A DNA stretch of 64,000 nucleotides from Empedobacter brevis_A (GTDB lineage Bacteria; Bacteroidota; Bacteroidia; Flavobacteriales; Weeksellaceae), in NCBI RefSeq assembly GCF_965118635.1, contig NZ_CBCPHV010000011.1, positions 9,224-73,223 of the forward strand, given 5' to 3'. This document shows positions 1-8,800 of the stretch, one piece after another. Under the pieces are notes generated by a model. The model was not told where the DNA came from, did no database searches, and saw nothing but the letters and a program-made list of their open reading frames with translations. The translations under genes were made by a program, and so were the position numbers. Each line of letters starts with the position of its first letter. Within the stretch, counting starts at the first letter, position 1.

Positions 1-471
1 ATTTTCAATTATTTTATTTGTTAAGGGATTTTTTAATTTTGAAAAAGGTCCTTCAACTAATAATCTAAACAAATTATGTTTTTCTTTGTCAGAGTATAAG
101 TATAAGGGTATTAGATTTTTATATGTTAAAAAACCTTTTAACCGTCTAATTTTAGATAAAGTATCTAAATTATCAACATCAAATCCTATATTATTTAAAG
201 TATAAGTTTCTTTATTTGAAAATGTGATTTTAATATTCTGTGGCGTGTCGTTTAATTTATCTTCAAATTGATTATTAAATAGACGATCGGCAATACTTTT
301 AGTTCTTCTTTTGTCTGATGCATCAAATAAATCATTTATAGCTTTACATATTGAACTTTTTCCACTTCCATTTTCCCCATATAAAAATAAATTTTTCCCA
401 TTTGAAAAATTTAAAATATTAACATCATAATATGAACGAAAGTTATTTAGCTCCAATTGTTGAATTTTCAT
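1..471 (-). CDS. AAA-family ATPase, N-terminal part (runs off the window)
   Basis: The gene starts at 471 and reads without a stop to the window edge, giving 157 residues. The N-terminus is KIQQLELNNFRSY, followed by a Walker A motif GENGSGKS at residues 32-39 inside LFLYGENGSGKSSICKAIND. This arrangement is typical of RecF/SMC-like and AAA_15 (OLD-like) ATPases, in which a conserved NF-R-S/F segment precedes the P-loop. The Walker B and signature motifs lie outside the window, so the subfamily is open. Such ATPases often act in DNA repair or as NTPase subunits of anti-phage systems. A nuclease-like gene lies upstream on the same strand, but no operon can be claimed because 280 bases separate them. 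Confidence 0.8.
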   Translation of the reverse strand, partial: MKIQQLELNNFRSYYDVNILNFSNGKNLFLYGENGSGKSSICKAINDLFDASDKRRTKSIADRLFNNQFEDKLNDTPQNIKITFSNKETYTLNNIGFDVDNLDTLSKIRRLKGFLTYKNLIPLYLYSDKEKHNLFRLLVEGPFSKLKNPLTNKIIEN

Positions 472-493
472 TTATAGGTAAGTCTAGTTTGTT

Positions 494-580
494 AAATTAC
501 GCACAACATCTTAATTTACGAAGTAAATGATAGAAAAGTTTCGTAAAAAACTCCCTATATCTATATTTCGTATAGTTGTC
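494..580 (-). repeat. Intergenic repeat copy A (upstream of the ATPase gene)
   Basis: This block is related to those at 1493-1570 and 2371-2440. Copies A and B share AAATTACRCACAACAT, TTACGAA, AGTTTC-TAAAAAA, ATATCT and TTTCGT in the same order. On the minus strand copy A has outer arms ACAAC / GTTGT and inner arms ACGAA / TTCGT, so it can fold with two paired arms on each side. Confidence 0.6.
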
Positions 581-751
581 TCAAACATACAACAACCATC
601 TCACAATAAATTACGGTTTTCCGTAAAAACAAAAAACCTCCTTAAAACGGTTGCTGAGCTTGCCGAAGTATTAAAGAGGTCATTATTTATACTATTTTGT
701 GTTCATATAGCCAAAATCGAAGTTGAGCAATAGTTACCCTTGTGTGTAGTT

Positions 752-1465
752 TTATTCGAATAGATTAGTTTGATTTGGGTCTATAAATTCTGGAGGATTA
801 TAACTGTGATCTTTTATAAAAATTCGCTCCTCGATCATTCCCTGTCCAATATATTCAGATTCTATGGCAAATATATTTCCACAGCTACATTCAACATCAT
901 CCATTTCGGAAAAATTGATTATTTCACCACAACCTTGGCACTTTAAATAAGATTCTCCACAGTAAGAACATTCTCCTGAATTTATAAATGTAGCTATACC
1001 TTCAGTTACTAATGCTAATGGATTTGCCCAGTTAATTAAACCTCTAGGAACTCCATCTTCATCTTTACATAAAGTGCAACTGTCAAATGAAAAGTAATAA
1101 TCATCAAATTTTTCAAATTCGACGATATCAAGTTGAATGTCTTTATGATGATTTTTCGCTCTGTTTTCTGCACTTTTAGAATAGCCAATATTTGTAATCA
1201 TGATTCCAATATGTGCTCCAACATCTTCTGAAAAACCAATAAATGATTCAACGGTTTTAACATCAATTTTTTTACTGAATTTTTTACAATCAATAACTAT
1301 AATTAACTCACGACCAATCGATTCTGAACGAACTAATATGTCAATTTGACGACTTCTTTTAGAATATTTACCGATTATTTTTTGATTTTTTAGAATAATT
1401 GAATTAGGGAATGAATCATTCAATTTCTCAAATATTCGCTCTTCATATTTTTCCCAATCTTTCAT
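752..1465 (-). CDS. Mrr-like PD-(D/E)XK restriction endonuclease with zinc ribbon
   Basis: This 237-aa protein has an N-terminal nuclease-like fold. Residues 39-63 carry RQIDILV followed by VIDCKKF, matching the D-x(n)-(D/E)xK core seen in Mrr_cat endonucleases (D42, D59, K61), with E11 a possible helix residue. A Cys-rich C-terminal part (CSYCGESYLKCQGCGEI...CSCG) forms one or two zinc ribbons, likely for DNA or protein contact. Family knowledge suggests a cytoplasmic nuclease, possibly restriction-type or part of a defence unit. There is no methylase next to it. It sits between two same-strand genes, each with its own related upstream element. The fold assignment is fairly safe; the biological role is not. 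Confidence 0.7.
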   Translation of the reverse strand: MKDWEKYEERIFEKLNDSFPNSIILKNQKIIGKYSKRSRQIDILVRSESIGRELIIVIDCKKFSKKIDVKTVESFIGFSEDVGAHIGIMITNIGYSKSAENRAKNHHKDIQLDIVEFEKFDDYYFSFDSCTLCKDEDGVPRGLINWANPLALVTEGIATFINSGECSYCGESYLKCQGCGEIINFSEMDDVECSCGNIFAIESEYIGQGMIEERIFIKDHSYNPPEFIDPNQTNLFE

Positions 1466-1492
1466 ATAAGTAATAAGGTTCTATCGGGGGTA

Positions 1493-1570
1493 AAATTACA
1501 CACAACATTATTTTTTACGAAACAAAATATTGTAGAGTTTCATAAAAAATATCTATATCTGCATTTCGTT
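1493..1570 (-). repeat. Intergenic repeat copy B (upstream of the Mrr-like gene)
   Basis: This is the second copy of the element at 494-580, with the same ordered blocks: CACAACAT, TTACGAA, AGTTTC, TAAAAAA, ATATCT, TTTCGT. It lies about 30 bases 5' of the start codon at 1465, the same relative place as copy A. Arms ACGAAA / TTTCGT can pair. Confidence 0.6.
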
Positions 1571-1648
1571 AAATTACTCGCTAATATAATACTCTTAATA
1601 ATTTTGCGAAAATTCTCTTGAAAAACAAACAAGACGAAAGCTTAGCAA

Positions 1649-2344
1649 TTAGCGGTAGTAATTATGGATAAAATTGTATCTATATTCTAACCATTCAAAG
1701 TGGTCTTTCTTAAATTTTCGTGAGAATAATTCTTTTTTAGTGATTTCTTCTAAATTTATTTCAATTTCTTTTGTAAAGTCTTTGAGTATTTCAATGATAT
1801 CAACCTCTTCAGAATGATCTTTTCCAACAATTAATATATTTCCACCCCATTTACTTAAAGTTGATTGCGCTAACTTGTAGAAATCAATTTCATTTGAATT
1901 TGGAATATTGTAATTTGTTGTATGAGAAGCTAATTTGTTTCTAATTTCAATTAATTTAAGACTTTTAAGCTTCTCTTTTTTTGCCTTTTGATTTGGAACA
2001 TTAAAAAGTCTATTTAAATCTAAAATTGCACCAAGTTGTAAATATGAAGCATTTAAAACACCATAAAGTCTTAAGTACATTTCGCCTAAATCTTCTTCTT
2101 TTTTGTATAAACCATTTTTATATACATTTTCAATAGCATATTGAGAATCTTCAACTAAATCTATACAAGCTCTTAATAAATCAGGATCAGTTAATTTTTC
2201 GAATTTTAGTTTTTTCGTTAGTTCCTTTCTATATTGTTCTTCTTCATAAATATTTTTTACAGGAGTATATCTTAAAATTCCTAATAATATTTGAGTATAA
2301 ATTTCGATTCTAGAATGTAGTGATAAATATTCTTCATCTGTCAT
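1649..2344 (-). CDS. Hypothetical helical protein, 231 aa
   Basis: I do not recognise this protein. It begins MTDEEYLSLHSRIEIYTQILLG, is rich in Leu, Ile, Lys and Glu, and looks mostly alpha-helical without a signal peptide or membrane segment, so it is probably cytoplasmic. A central NRLFNVPNQKAKKEKLKSLKLIEIRNKLASHT stretch resembles the RNxLAH/S-H type motif of HEPN- or ApeA-like helical domains, where R-x(4-6)-H can be a nuclease site. Here the match is R-N-K-L-A-S-H, which is suggestive only. The gene is on the same strand as its neighbours and separated by an intergenic repeat. The reading frame is well supported; the function is unknown. Confidence 0.55.
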   Translation of the reverse strand: MTDEEYLSLHSRIEIYTQILLGILRYTPVKNIYEEEQYRKELTKKLKFEKLTDPDLLRACIDLVEDSQYAIENVYKNGLYKKEEDLGEMYLRLYGVLNASYLQLGAILDLNRLFNVPNQKAKKEKLKSLKLIEIRNKLASHTTNYNIPNSNEIDFYKLAQSTLSKWGGNILIVGKDHSEEVDIIEILKDFTKEIEINLEEITKKELFSRKFKKDHFEWLEYRYNFIHNYYR

Positions 2345-2370
2345 ATTAAAGATTGGCTTTTAAAATTGGC

Positions 2371-2440
2371 TATAACATTTTTTAGACAAACTACTATAGC
2401 ATTAGTTTCATAAAAGATTAGCTATATCTTACATTTCGCA
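2371..2440 (-). repeat. Intergenic repeat copy C (upstream of the 231-aa gene), diverged
   Basis: This weaker copy of the elements at 494-580 and 1493-1570 retains TAACATTTTTTA, AGTTTCATAAAA, CTATATCT and ACATTTCG in the same order. It again lies about 30 bases upstream of a minus-strand start codon (2344). The ACGAA arm has decayed. Confidence 0.45.
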
Positions 2441-2546
2441 TAAATAGCAAATATACAAACAAAACTATATTATATACTTTATTGTTTAAAATTTTATTAA
2501 TAGCATATAAGGTTGTATATTAGATTTTTAAGAAAAATATAATAAT

Positions 2547-2732
2547 ATGAAGTATTTTTATTTTACTATTGTATTATCTACTACTTTACTGATGGGATGC
2601 AAGAAAGAGAAGGAACAGATCAATGATTTGTGTCTGTATAAACTAGAAAGCACATTGATAAGCAATGATTCTTTACAAAAAAAAATTATTGAAAATGCAA
2701 GAAGAAATAGACTTGTTACAAGAAAAACTTGA
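2547..2732 (+). CDS. Small lipoprotein, frameshifted at an A9 tract
   Basis: The frame starts MKYFYFTIVLSTTLLMGCKKEKEQ with a clear lipoprotein signal (LMGC lipobox, Cys18), so the product would be a short membrane-anchored lipoprotein. After a run of nine A bases at 2677-2685 the frame soon ends at 2732. The other frame then encodes a fluent coiled-coil-like tail, KLLKMQEEIDLLQEKLEIARLITEAE, and stops at 2761-2763, just before a terminator. Loss of one A would give a single protein of about 71 residues. The gene is therefore either decayed, phase-variable through the homopolymer, or carries a sequencing error. Confidence 0.55.
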   Translation: MKYFYFTIVLSTTLLMGCKKEKEQINDLCLYKLESTLISNDSLQKKIIENARRNRLVTRKT

Positions 2733-2770
2733 AATAGCAAGATTAATAACAGAAGCTGAATAATTTTAGA

Positions 2771-2799
2771 AAAGGGTTCTCTCAAAAGAGCCCTTTTTT
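2771..2799 (+). terminator. Rho-independent terminator after the small lipoprotein
   Basis: A hairpin of AAAGGG and CTCT paired with AGAG and CCCTTT is followed by a T run. It lies a few bases after the stop codon at 2763 of the alternative frame, which supports that frame as the true end of the gene. Confidence 0.65.
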
Positions 2800-2830
2800 A
2801 TTTATGGAGAAAGTTAGATATAATTAAAAA

Positions 2831-2869
2831 ACTCAGGAGTTAATCAACCTTTAAAATTAACTCCTGAGT
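2831..2869. terminator. Perfect 14-bp inverted repeat, likely bidirectional terminator
   Basis: ACTCAGGAGTTAAT pairs with ATTAACTCCTGAGT around an 11-base loop, with an A run on the left side. It lies between the plus-strand lipoprotein and the convergent XRE gene, where a terminator for the minus-strand gene is expected. Confidence 0.55.
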
Positions 2870-2946
2870 ATTATTACTAACATTAACCATGCCTACAGGT
2901 TAATGATAACAATTTAGATATTTTATTTTAAGTAAAACATTTTTAA

Positions 2947-3204
2947 TTACTTATTATCTTTTACTTTTTTTGAAAACTCTTCATAGGTATCTGATTTTTC
3001 ATTATCCCAGTTAGTAGGTTCTATTAAATCATAAATACTTACTCTTAGTAATTTTGCAATTTCTATTAGTTCTTCCAAAGAAGGCTGTCTTTTGTTATTT
3101 CGCCATTTAGATATTGTGAATTCAGTCTTACCAATAAATTTAGCAATTACTCTATTTTGAACATTTCTTTCTTTAAAAATAATATCTAATCGATTAATTT
3201 TCAT
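2947..3204 (-). CDS. XRE-family helix-turn-helix regulator
   Basis: This small DNA-binding protein of about 85 residues has the HTH_3 core RNVQNRVIAKFIGKTEFTISKWRNNKRQPSLEELIEIAKLLRVSIYDLIEP. It includes the characteristic I-A-x(4)-TEFTISKWRNNKRQPSLEEL recognition helix and the trailing LLRVSIYDLIEP segment. I place the start at 3204 (MKINRLDIIF) because the longer version reads through a divergent plus-strand promoter at 3231-3262. The acidic and charged tail may mediate dimerisation. It may regulate the adjacent promoter, since its start codon is only about 27 bases from that promoter's -33 element; this is inference. Confidence 0.75.
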   Translation of the reverse strand: MKINRLDIIFKERNVQNRVIAKFIGKTEFTISKWRNNKRQPSLEELIEIAKLLRVSIYDLIEPTNWDNEKSDTYEEFSKKVKDNK

Positions 3205-3230
3205 ATAATTTAAAATATTTATTAAAAAAG

Positions 3231-3262
3231 TTTGGCGTTTAATGACAAACATTGTATATTTG
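3231..3262 (+). promoter_or_regulatory. Strong Bacteroidota-type promoter pointing into an ORF-less region
   Basis: TTTG at 3231-3234, a 20-base spacer, then TATATTTG at 3255-3262 fits the known TTTG-N(19-21)-TAnnTTTG consensus of the Bacteroidota primary sigma factor. Transcription would start near 3269. The next plus-strand sequence has no convincing ORF but several inverted repeats. Confidence 0.6.
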
Positions 3263-3268
3263 ATATAT

Positions 3269-3430
3269 GTTTAAAGCGACACAATTAGTTAAGGCTATTT
3301 GACTTAACGTAATGATGTCTCTCTATTCGGGAATAATCCGGTAAATTAAAAGCCCTAGAGAGTACAAAAAGTCGCCCAATACACTGGAATTTTCATATAT
3401 TTGCGATAATTCCAGAGGGCGATTTATGCG
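3269..3430 (+). ncRNA. Candidate structured non-coding RNA (family unknown)
   Basis: Downstream of the promoter at 3231-3262 the plus strand can form GCGAC (3276-3280) with GTCGC (3371-3375), enclosing two hairpins: GTTAAG / CTTAAC (3288-3293, 3303-3308) and CTCTCTA / TAGAGAG (3319-3325, 3356-3362). GTCGCCC can instead pair with GGGCGAT (3417-3423) around a TGGAATT / AATTCCA hairpin (3385-3391, 3408-3414). The two pairings are mutually exclusive. I do not recognise an Rfam family. The real length is unknown; transcription could run further into the gene-free DNA. Confidence 0.4.
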
Positions 3431-3939
3431 TTTGTACTTCATTCGGCAAGAGTTTGACTCTAAAGGTTTTCTTACCGGATTTCCTCACGATAATGAAGGA
3501 GTGTAAATCGTTTCTCTGACTTTTTATTTCTACTTCTATCAAAATAGAAGACATCGTTCCATAAAACCCAAAACACATGAGAACGAAACAATTTCCATTC
3601 ATCCGTAAAAAACCACCAGACCGAGTCTGTTCGTTTTTCCCTTTCTTTTAAAGAACCAAACTTCCGTTTTTATAACATTTAACGGATCGTAAAGCAAAGG
3701 TTCCCCTTTCTTTACACGCTCTCTATCAGAGCCTCAATAAGAGACTTTGACAGGTATGTTATATTTTTATTTTTCGCACACTAAATGTATAACGATTATT
3801 GTCATTTTCCAAATTTAATGGGGTTCTGCTACCTATTATTTAGATGTGAGAATTTAGATGCGAGACGCGAAATTCGAGGTTCGGGATGAGAGATTTTAAA
3901 TGACAATGAATTTGAATATTGAAAAAGGACTAAGAAAAT

Positions 3940-4096
3940 GGCATTAAAACTCTCACGTTAAGAAAATGTTGAGTGCAGCGTTAAAAAGATTTTAGCCCGT
4001 AGGGTTTGTAAAATGTTTAGCGAAACGAGAATATTTTTAGTAGAGAGGTTTACAGCCAAGTCTTTTTTCATTAGTTTTTTTGACGAAAAAAAGTGA
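3940..4096 (+). repeat. Dispersed repeat family R1, copy 1
   Basis: The unit begins GGCATTAAAACTCTCACGTT, continues with TTTTAGCCCGTAGGGTTTG and TAAAATGTTTAGCGAAACG, and ends with GAGAGGTTTACAGCCAAG plus T-rich sequence. Similar units in the same orientation occur at 4688-4848, 15201-15350, 16161-16208 (short) and 16298-16459. No ORF is conserved across copies. Confidence 0.75.
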
Positions 4097-4352
4097 CATT
4101 AAAGAAAAGGTATACCTGAGCCACACCGTGGCTCCTCCTTTTAATTTCAAATGTTTTTTGGATGAGCTTCCCCGAAGGGCATATGAATGCATTATTCATA
4201 AAATAATAAAGACTATGAATAAAAAAATGAAAGGAAGAGACTCTTCAGCAAGGACTGTTTTTAGAATCTGTTTTTAAAAAGTGGATTTGAATATTGAAAA
4301 AGAATAAAAACGTAGAACGTTAAGCGTAAAACTTATAACGTAAAAATAAACC

Positions 4353-4443
4353 CCTTTCCCCTAAACAAAGTTGGCGCGATGTACAGGAAAAGGAGATGGC
4401 TTTTAAAACTAATGTAGAATTAAAAACTATGTAAAATCATGAA
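4353..4443 (+). repeat. Orphan duplicate of the susC leader with a dead start codon
   Basis: The stretch from CCTTTCC through TTGGCGCGATGTACAGGAAA, GGCTTTTAAAACTAATGT and GAATTAAAAAC to an ATG closely matches 5749-5837, the leader of the susC gene. Here the ATG at 4439 is followed by AAA GAG TAA, so no protein follows. It is probably the remains of a lost or rearranged paralogous gene start. Confidence 0.7.
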
Positions 4444-4687
4444 AGAGTAAACAAGCTCACACGTTATCCCCCGACAACGCCCACATAAGAAAGTAAATGA
4501 TCTTCATAAAATGATTAGTGTTAATTTTTTTCATTTATTAATGTAATTTTTAAAACCAGTTATCGGGGGATTTATTTTCAGGTAAAACTACGCGCAATGC
4601 GAGATCCGAGGTGTAAGAAATGCGAGGTGCGGAATTTGAGATTTTAAATGATAACGATTTTGATTAATGAAAAAGGATTAGAAAAAC

Positions 4688-4848
4688 GGCATTAAAACTC
4701 TCACGTTAAGAAAATGTTTGAATGTAGCGTTAAAAAGATTTTAGCCCGTAGGGTTTGTAAAATGTTTAGCGAAATGAGAATATTTTTAGTAGAGAGGTTT
4801 ACAGCCAAGAGTTTTTTGATTACTTTTTTGCTCTTAAAAAAGTGATAG
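4688..4848 (+). repeat. Dispersed repeat family R1, copy 2
   Basis: Same order of blocks as copy 1 (GGCATTAAAACTCTCACGTT, TTTTAGCCCGTAGGGTTTG, GAGAGGTTTACAGCCAAG), ending TTTTTTGATTACTTTTTTGC, with only scattered substitutions. Confidence 0.75.
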
Positions 4849-4945
4849 AAAGATTTCTCGATACCTCGAAATGACATATTGAATATGATTCTGTATTTCG
4901 AGTGCCTCAGTGCTCGTGTTAAAAATGAACTTGAATATTAATAAG

Positions 4946-4996
4946 AATAAAAATAAAAATAAAAATAAAAATAAAAATAAAAATAAAAATAAAAAC
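4946..4996. repeat. (AATAAA)n microsatellite, about eight copies
   Basis: Perfect tandem hexamer AATAAA in non-coding DNA about 0.85 kb upstream of susC. Similar single units (AATAAAAACGTAGAAC) occur beside other repeat copies, so it looks like local slippage expansion. Confidence 0.8.
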
Positions 4997-5501
4997 GTTA
5001 AGCGTATAACTTAATAAATGTAGTTATAAAGATTGGTAATCGTTGATTGAGCGGAGTCGTGTTGATTGAGCGGTGTCGAAATCCTAAGTATAAGATGCTA
5101 TACTTCAAGTGCCTCAAAATGATAAGTATTATAAAATAGTTTATATAAAAAAAGTATCCCCTGAAAGCTAAAAAATAGGAAAAGAAAGTCTTTTCATAAA
5201 AAAAGTTTAGGTTGAGTTACGTGAGTAAGGGGATCTTTTGATAAAAGTAGTATAGAAAATGAACAGGTGTTGCCTATAACTAAAAATCCACAAAAACAAG
5301 ATAGCGAACATTCCTTAACATTTTATACTCACATTGTTGGAGACATTTTTCTCTTTTAAAACAGAAACTACTTGTAGTTTACCTAGCCCTTTTATTAAAC
5401 TGGAAGGGTTAGGGTTTTAAAATATGGGATGAGAAATGCGGCATGTGAGAAATGAGAGACACGAAATTCGAGGTGCGTGATTTGAGAATTTAAATGACAA
5501 A

Positions 5502-5691
5502 GAATTTGATTATTGAAAAAAGGAATTAAAAATCCGACGATTTAGAATCGAAATGCAATTCAACTCGAAATTATTGAAATAAAAAAAGTTGGAGTGTCTG
5601 AGTGCAGCGAGTTGCCAACTTTATGGAAATAATTTAGCTAGTTGAATCATTGAGAGTCTACTGTCGGCATCTTTTTTTGTTTCGTTTTTTG
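5502..5691. repeat. Long direct repeat flanking the SusCD locus, left copy
   Basis: About 190 bp, nearly identical to 15670-15858 and in the same orientation. Shared blocks include GAATTTGATTATTGAAAAA, AATCCGACGATTTAGAATCG, GTTGCCAACTTTATGGAAAT and GAGAGTCTACTGTCGGCATC followed by a T run. The hairpin AGTTGG...CCAACT lies inside. Confidence 0.8.
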
Positions 5692-5748
5692 GATGAGCAA
5701 AAAATGAAAGTAAAGAATATATTTAAAGTAAAGAAAAAACAAAAAAAA

Positions 5749-5833
5749 CCTTTCCTAAAACAAAGTTGGCGCGATGTACAGGAAAAGGAGTGGCTTTTAA
5801 AACTAATGTTGAATTAAAAACTTATGTAAAATT
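5749..5833 (+). promoter_or_regulatory. Leader of the susC operon (duplicated at 4353-4443)
   Basis: The 85 bases before the susC start contain TTGGCGCGATGTACAGGAAA and AGTGGCTTTTAAAACTAATG, conserved with the orphan copy at 4353-4443. I see no good TAnnTTTG promoter in it, so it may be mainly an untranslated leader or an operator. Confidence 0.4.
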
Positions 5834-8800
5834 ATGAAAAAATTTTACTTCAAACTCAGTAGCTATGCTTTAGGTATACTATTGGGGATGTTTTGTGCAA
5901 CACCATTGTTGGCACAAACAGGAAAAACCGTGACTGGAACGGTAAAAGAACTTCAAACCCCATTAGTGGGAGTAATGGTAAAAGAGGAGGGTACCGATAA
6001 TTCCACTTTTACCGATGCAAATGGACAGTATTCATTGATTTTACAACGCGAGGATGCTAAACTAATTTTTGAGCAATTGGATTTCCCTATTCGTGAAGAA
6101 GAGGTGTTGAACAGAAGCATAATCAATGTAAGCTTCACAAAAGACGACGAAGGGATTCAGCTGAAAGATGTGGTGATTAATGCAGGCTACTATGCTGTAA
6201 AAGACAAAGAACGAACAGGTTCTATTGCACGTGTTACGGCAAAGGAAATAGAGAATCAGCCCGTGAATAATGTACTTTCTGCCATTCAAGGTCGGATGGC
6301 CGGAGTAAGTATAGTACAAAATTCTGGGGTTGCTGGTGGTGGTTACGATATACAAATACGCGGACGTAATAGTTTGAGAAGTTTTGCACTAAATAATACA
6401 TATGAAGCTAATTCTCCTCTGTATGTAATAGATGGTGTTATCATCAACAATCAAAAAGAATATCGTTCTAATTTATCCTCAGCTATTCTACCTTATCAAG
6501 ATAGTAATCCGTTAAACTTTTTGAACCCATCTGATGTAGAAAGTATAGAAGTGTTGAAAGATGCAGATGCTACTGCTATTTATGGATCGCGTGGTGCAAA
6601 TGGTGTCGTATTAATCACTACTAAGAAAGGAAAAAATACTAAAACAACCATTCAATTTTCAAATTCGTATACTATAGGTGAAATAGCTGACTTACCAAAA
6701 ATGATGTCTATTACCGAATATATGGAAATGAGGAAACAGGCATTTGTAAATGATGGAATTTCTAATTATCCAATAAATGCCTATGATATCAATGGGATAT
6801 GGGATCCTAATAAATCTACCAATTGGCAAAAGTATTTTGTTGGAGGAAAATCTTTTCGTACTTCAAACGAGCTGAGGTTATCGGGAGGAAATGAACTGAC
6901 TCAATTTATGCTAAGTGGTGGACATAATGAAGAAACAACTATTTTCCCAGGAGATTACAGGTACAAAAAGACTAAAATGAATCTTAATCTTTCTCATCAA
7001 AGTGCTAACCGACGATTGAAACTAAATTTTACAGGATTTTATACTTTTCAAAATAATTTTTTACCTCCTACCGATTTTATGCGCATTTACCAATCATTAG
7101 CACCGAATGCACCTGACCTATTTGATAAAAATGGACAATTAAATTGGGAAAATAATACGTTTGCTAATCCTATAGCAGCAGCAGAACAAACTTATAAATC
7201 AAATCAAAATCAACTATTAAGTCAATTTAGCTTTAATTATCAAATTATAAAAGGATTAAATGTACATGTAAATAGTGGTTACACTACAGATATAGTTAAT
7301 GAGCAAATGATATACCCTAAAACAATGTACAACCCGACATTAGACATAGGTAGTGAACGTTCTTCGCTATCCACTTCTACAATACAACAAACAAATTGGT
7401 TAATAGAACCGCAAATAAACTACCAAAAAAAATGGAATGAACATCGAATAGAAGCATTAATAGGGACAACTTTTCAACATACATCTTCAGATTATTTGAT
7501 GCAAAATGGATCCAATTTTACTTCAGACGAATTTATTGAAAATATGGGAGCAGCGACTACAGTTAAAATAACACGTGATGCGTCTTCTGTTTACCGTTAT
7601 ACAGCTATTTATGGGCGTTTTAATTATCAATTTGACAATCGTTATTACATTAATTTTACAGGAAGACATGATGGTTCGAGCAGATTTGGACCAAACAATC
7701 GTTTTGCTAACTTTGGTGCTGTAGGAGCTGCATGGATTTTCTCGAATGAAAAATTTTTACAAGATTCTAATTGGTTGTCATTTGGAAAAATTAGATCAAG
7801 TTATGGTACAGCAGGAAGTGATAACATAGGCAATTATCAGTTCTATGACACGTATTCTAATTTAAATACTTCTTATAATGGTATACAAGGTTTAACACCT
7901 AGCAGATTGTATAATTCGAAATATGGTTGGGAAATTACTAGAAAATTCGAAGCAGCTCTTGAGTTAGGTTTTTTACGAGATCGTTTACAGTTTACTGCTG
8001 CTTATTATCGTAATCGATCAGGAAATCAATTAGTAGGTATTCCACTACCTGGGACAACAGGTTTTACATCTGTACAAGCTAATTTGAATGCTGTTATTCA
8101 AAATACTGGAATAGAAATAACGATAGCTGCAAAACCTATTCAAAAAGCAAACTTTCAGTGGGAAAGCTCTTTTAATTTTAGTGTTCCTCAAAATAAATTG
8201 TTATCATTTCCTGATTTGGAAGCATCAACCTATGCTTCTACATTAGAAGTTGGAAAGTCTATTACCTTAAAAAAAATGTATCATTATTTAGGTGTAGATC
8301 TAGCTACTGGCGTATATCAGTTTGAAGATGTAAACGGTGATGGAAAATTAGATGTAAACGACCGTACAATTGTAAAAGAATTAGGGATAAAATGGTATGG
8401 TGGTTTTGTAAATACTTTTCGAATTAAAAATTTTCAATTAGATATACTGACACAGCTTTCTTCACAAACACGTGAGAATAGTATTGCAAGTACCAACACA
8501 CTAGGTTTAATGGGAAATTATAGTACCGAATTTTTAGATTATTGGACACCTACGAATACAGATGCTCGTTATCAGAAACCTACAAGTGGAGCAAATAGCC
8601 AACTAAATACAGCTGCATCTAATTATAGACTTAGTGATGCAAGTGTTATGAATTCCTATTATATCCGTCTTAAAAATATACAAATCAGCTATAATCTTCC
8701 AAAAACAACCTTTAAACATTTGCAAGGGACTTTGTTTTTTCAAGGTCAAAATTTGTGGACGTGGACCAATTATAAAGGTCTTGATCCTGAGTTTAATTTA

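Larger units (their letters stand above)
3431..5748. other. Gene-free, repeat-rich region upstream of the susC operon
   Basis: I find no convincing protein gene in this 2.3 kb; short ORFs at 3393-3602 and 4080-4277 have no recognisable features and one consists of repeat sequence. It holds two copies of a ~150-bp dispersed repeat, a duplicated susC leader, an inverted pair ATCCCCCGA / TCGGGGGAT (4466-4474, 4563-4571), a hexanucleotide microsatellite, and two TTGATTGAGCGGWGTCG units (5045-5085). It also holds the left copy of a long direct repeat (5502-5691). The same families recur at 14.9-16.9 kb. Confidence 0.6.

Noticed and set aside
527..733. 68-aa plus-strand ORF between the first two genes
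   Set aside because: It is made of the intergenic repeat and REP-like sequence (GGTTGCTGAGCTTGCCGAAG); no domain, no start signal.
3393..3602. 69-aa minus-strand ORF
   Set aside because: Overlaps the candidate structured RNA and has no recognisable protein features.
4080..4277. 65-aa plus-strand ORF
   Set aside because: Consists of dispersed repeat blocks also found at 15.3-16.1 kb, where the frame is not kept.
4946..4996. CRISPR-like repeat array
   Set aside because: Simple hexamer tandem with no spacers.
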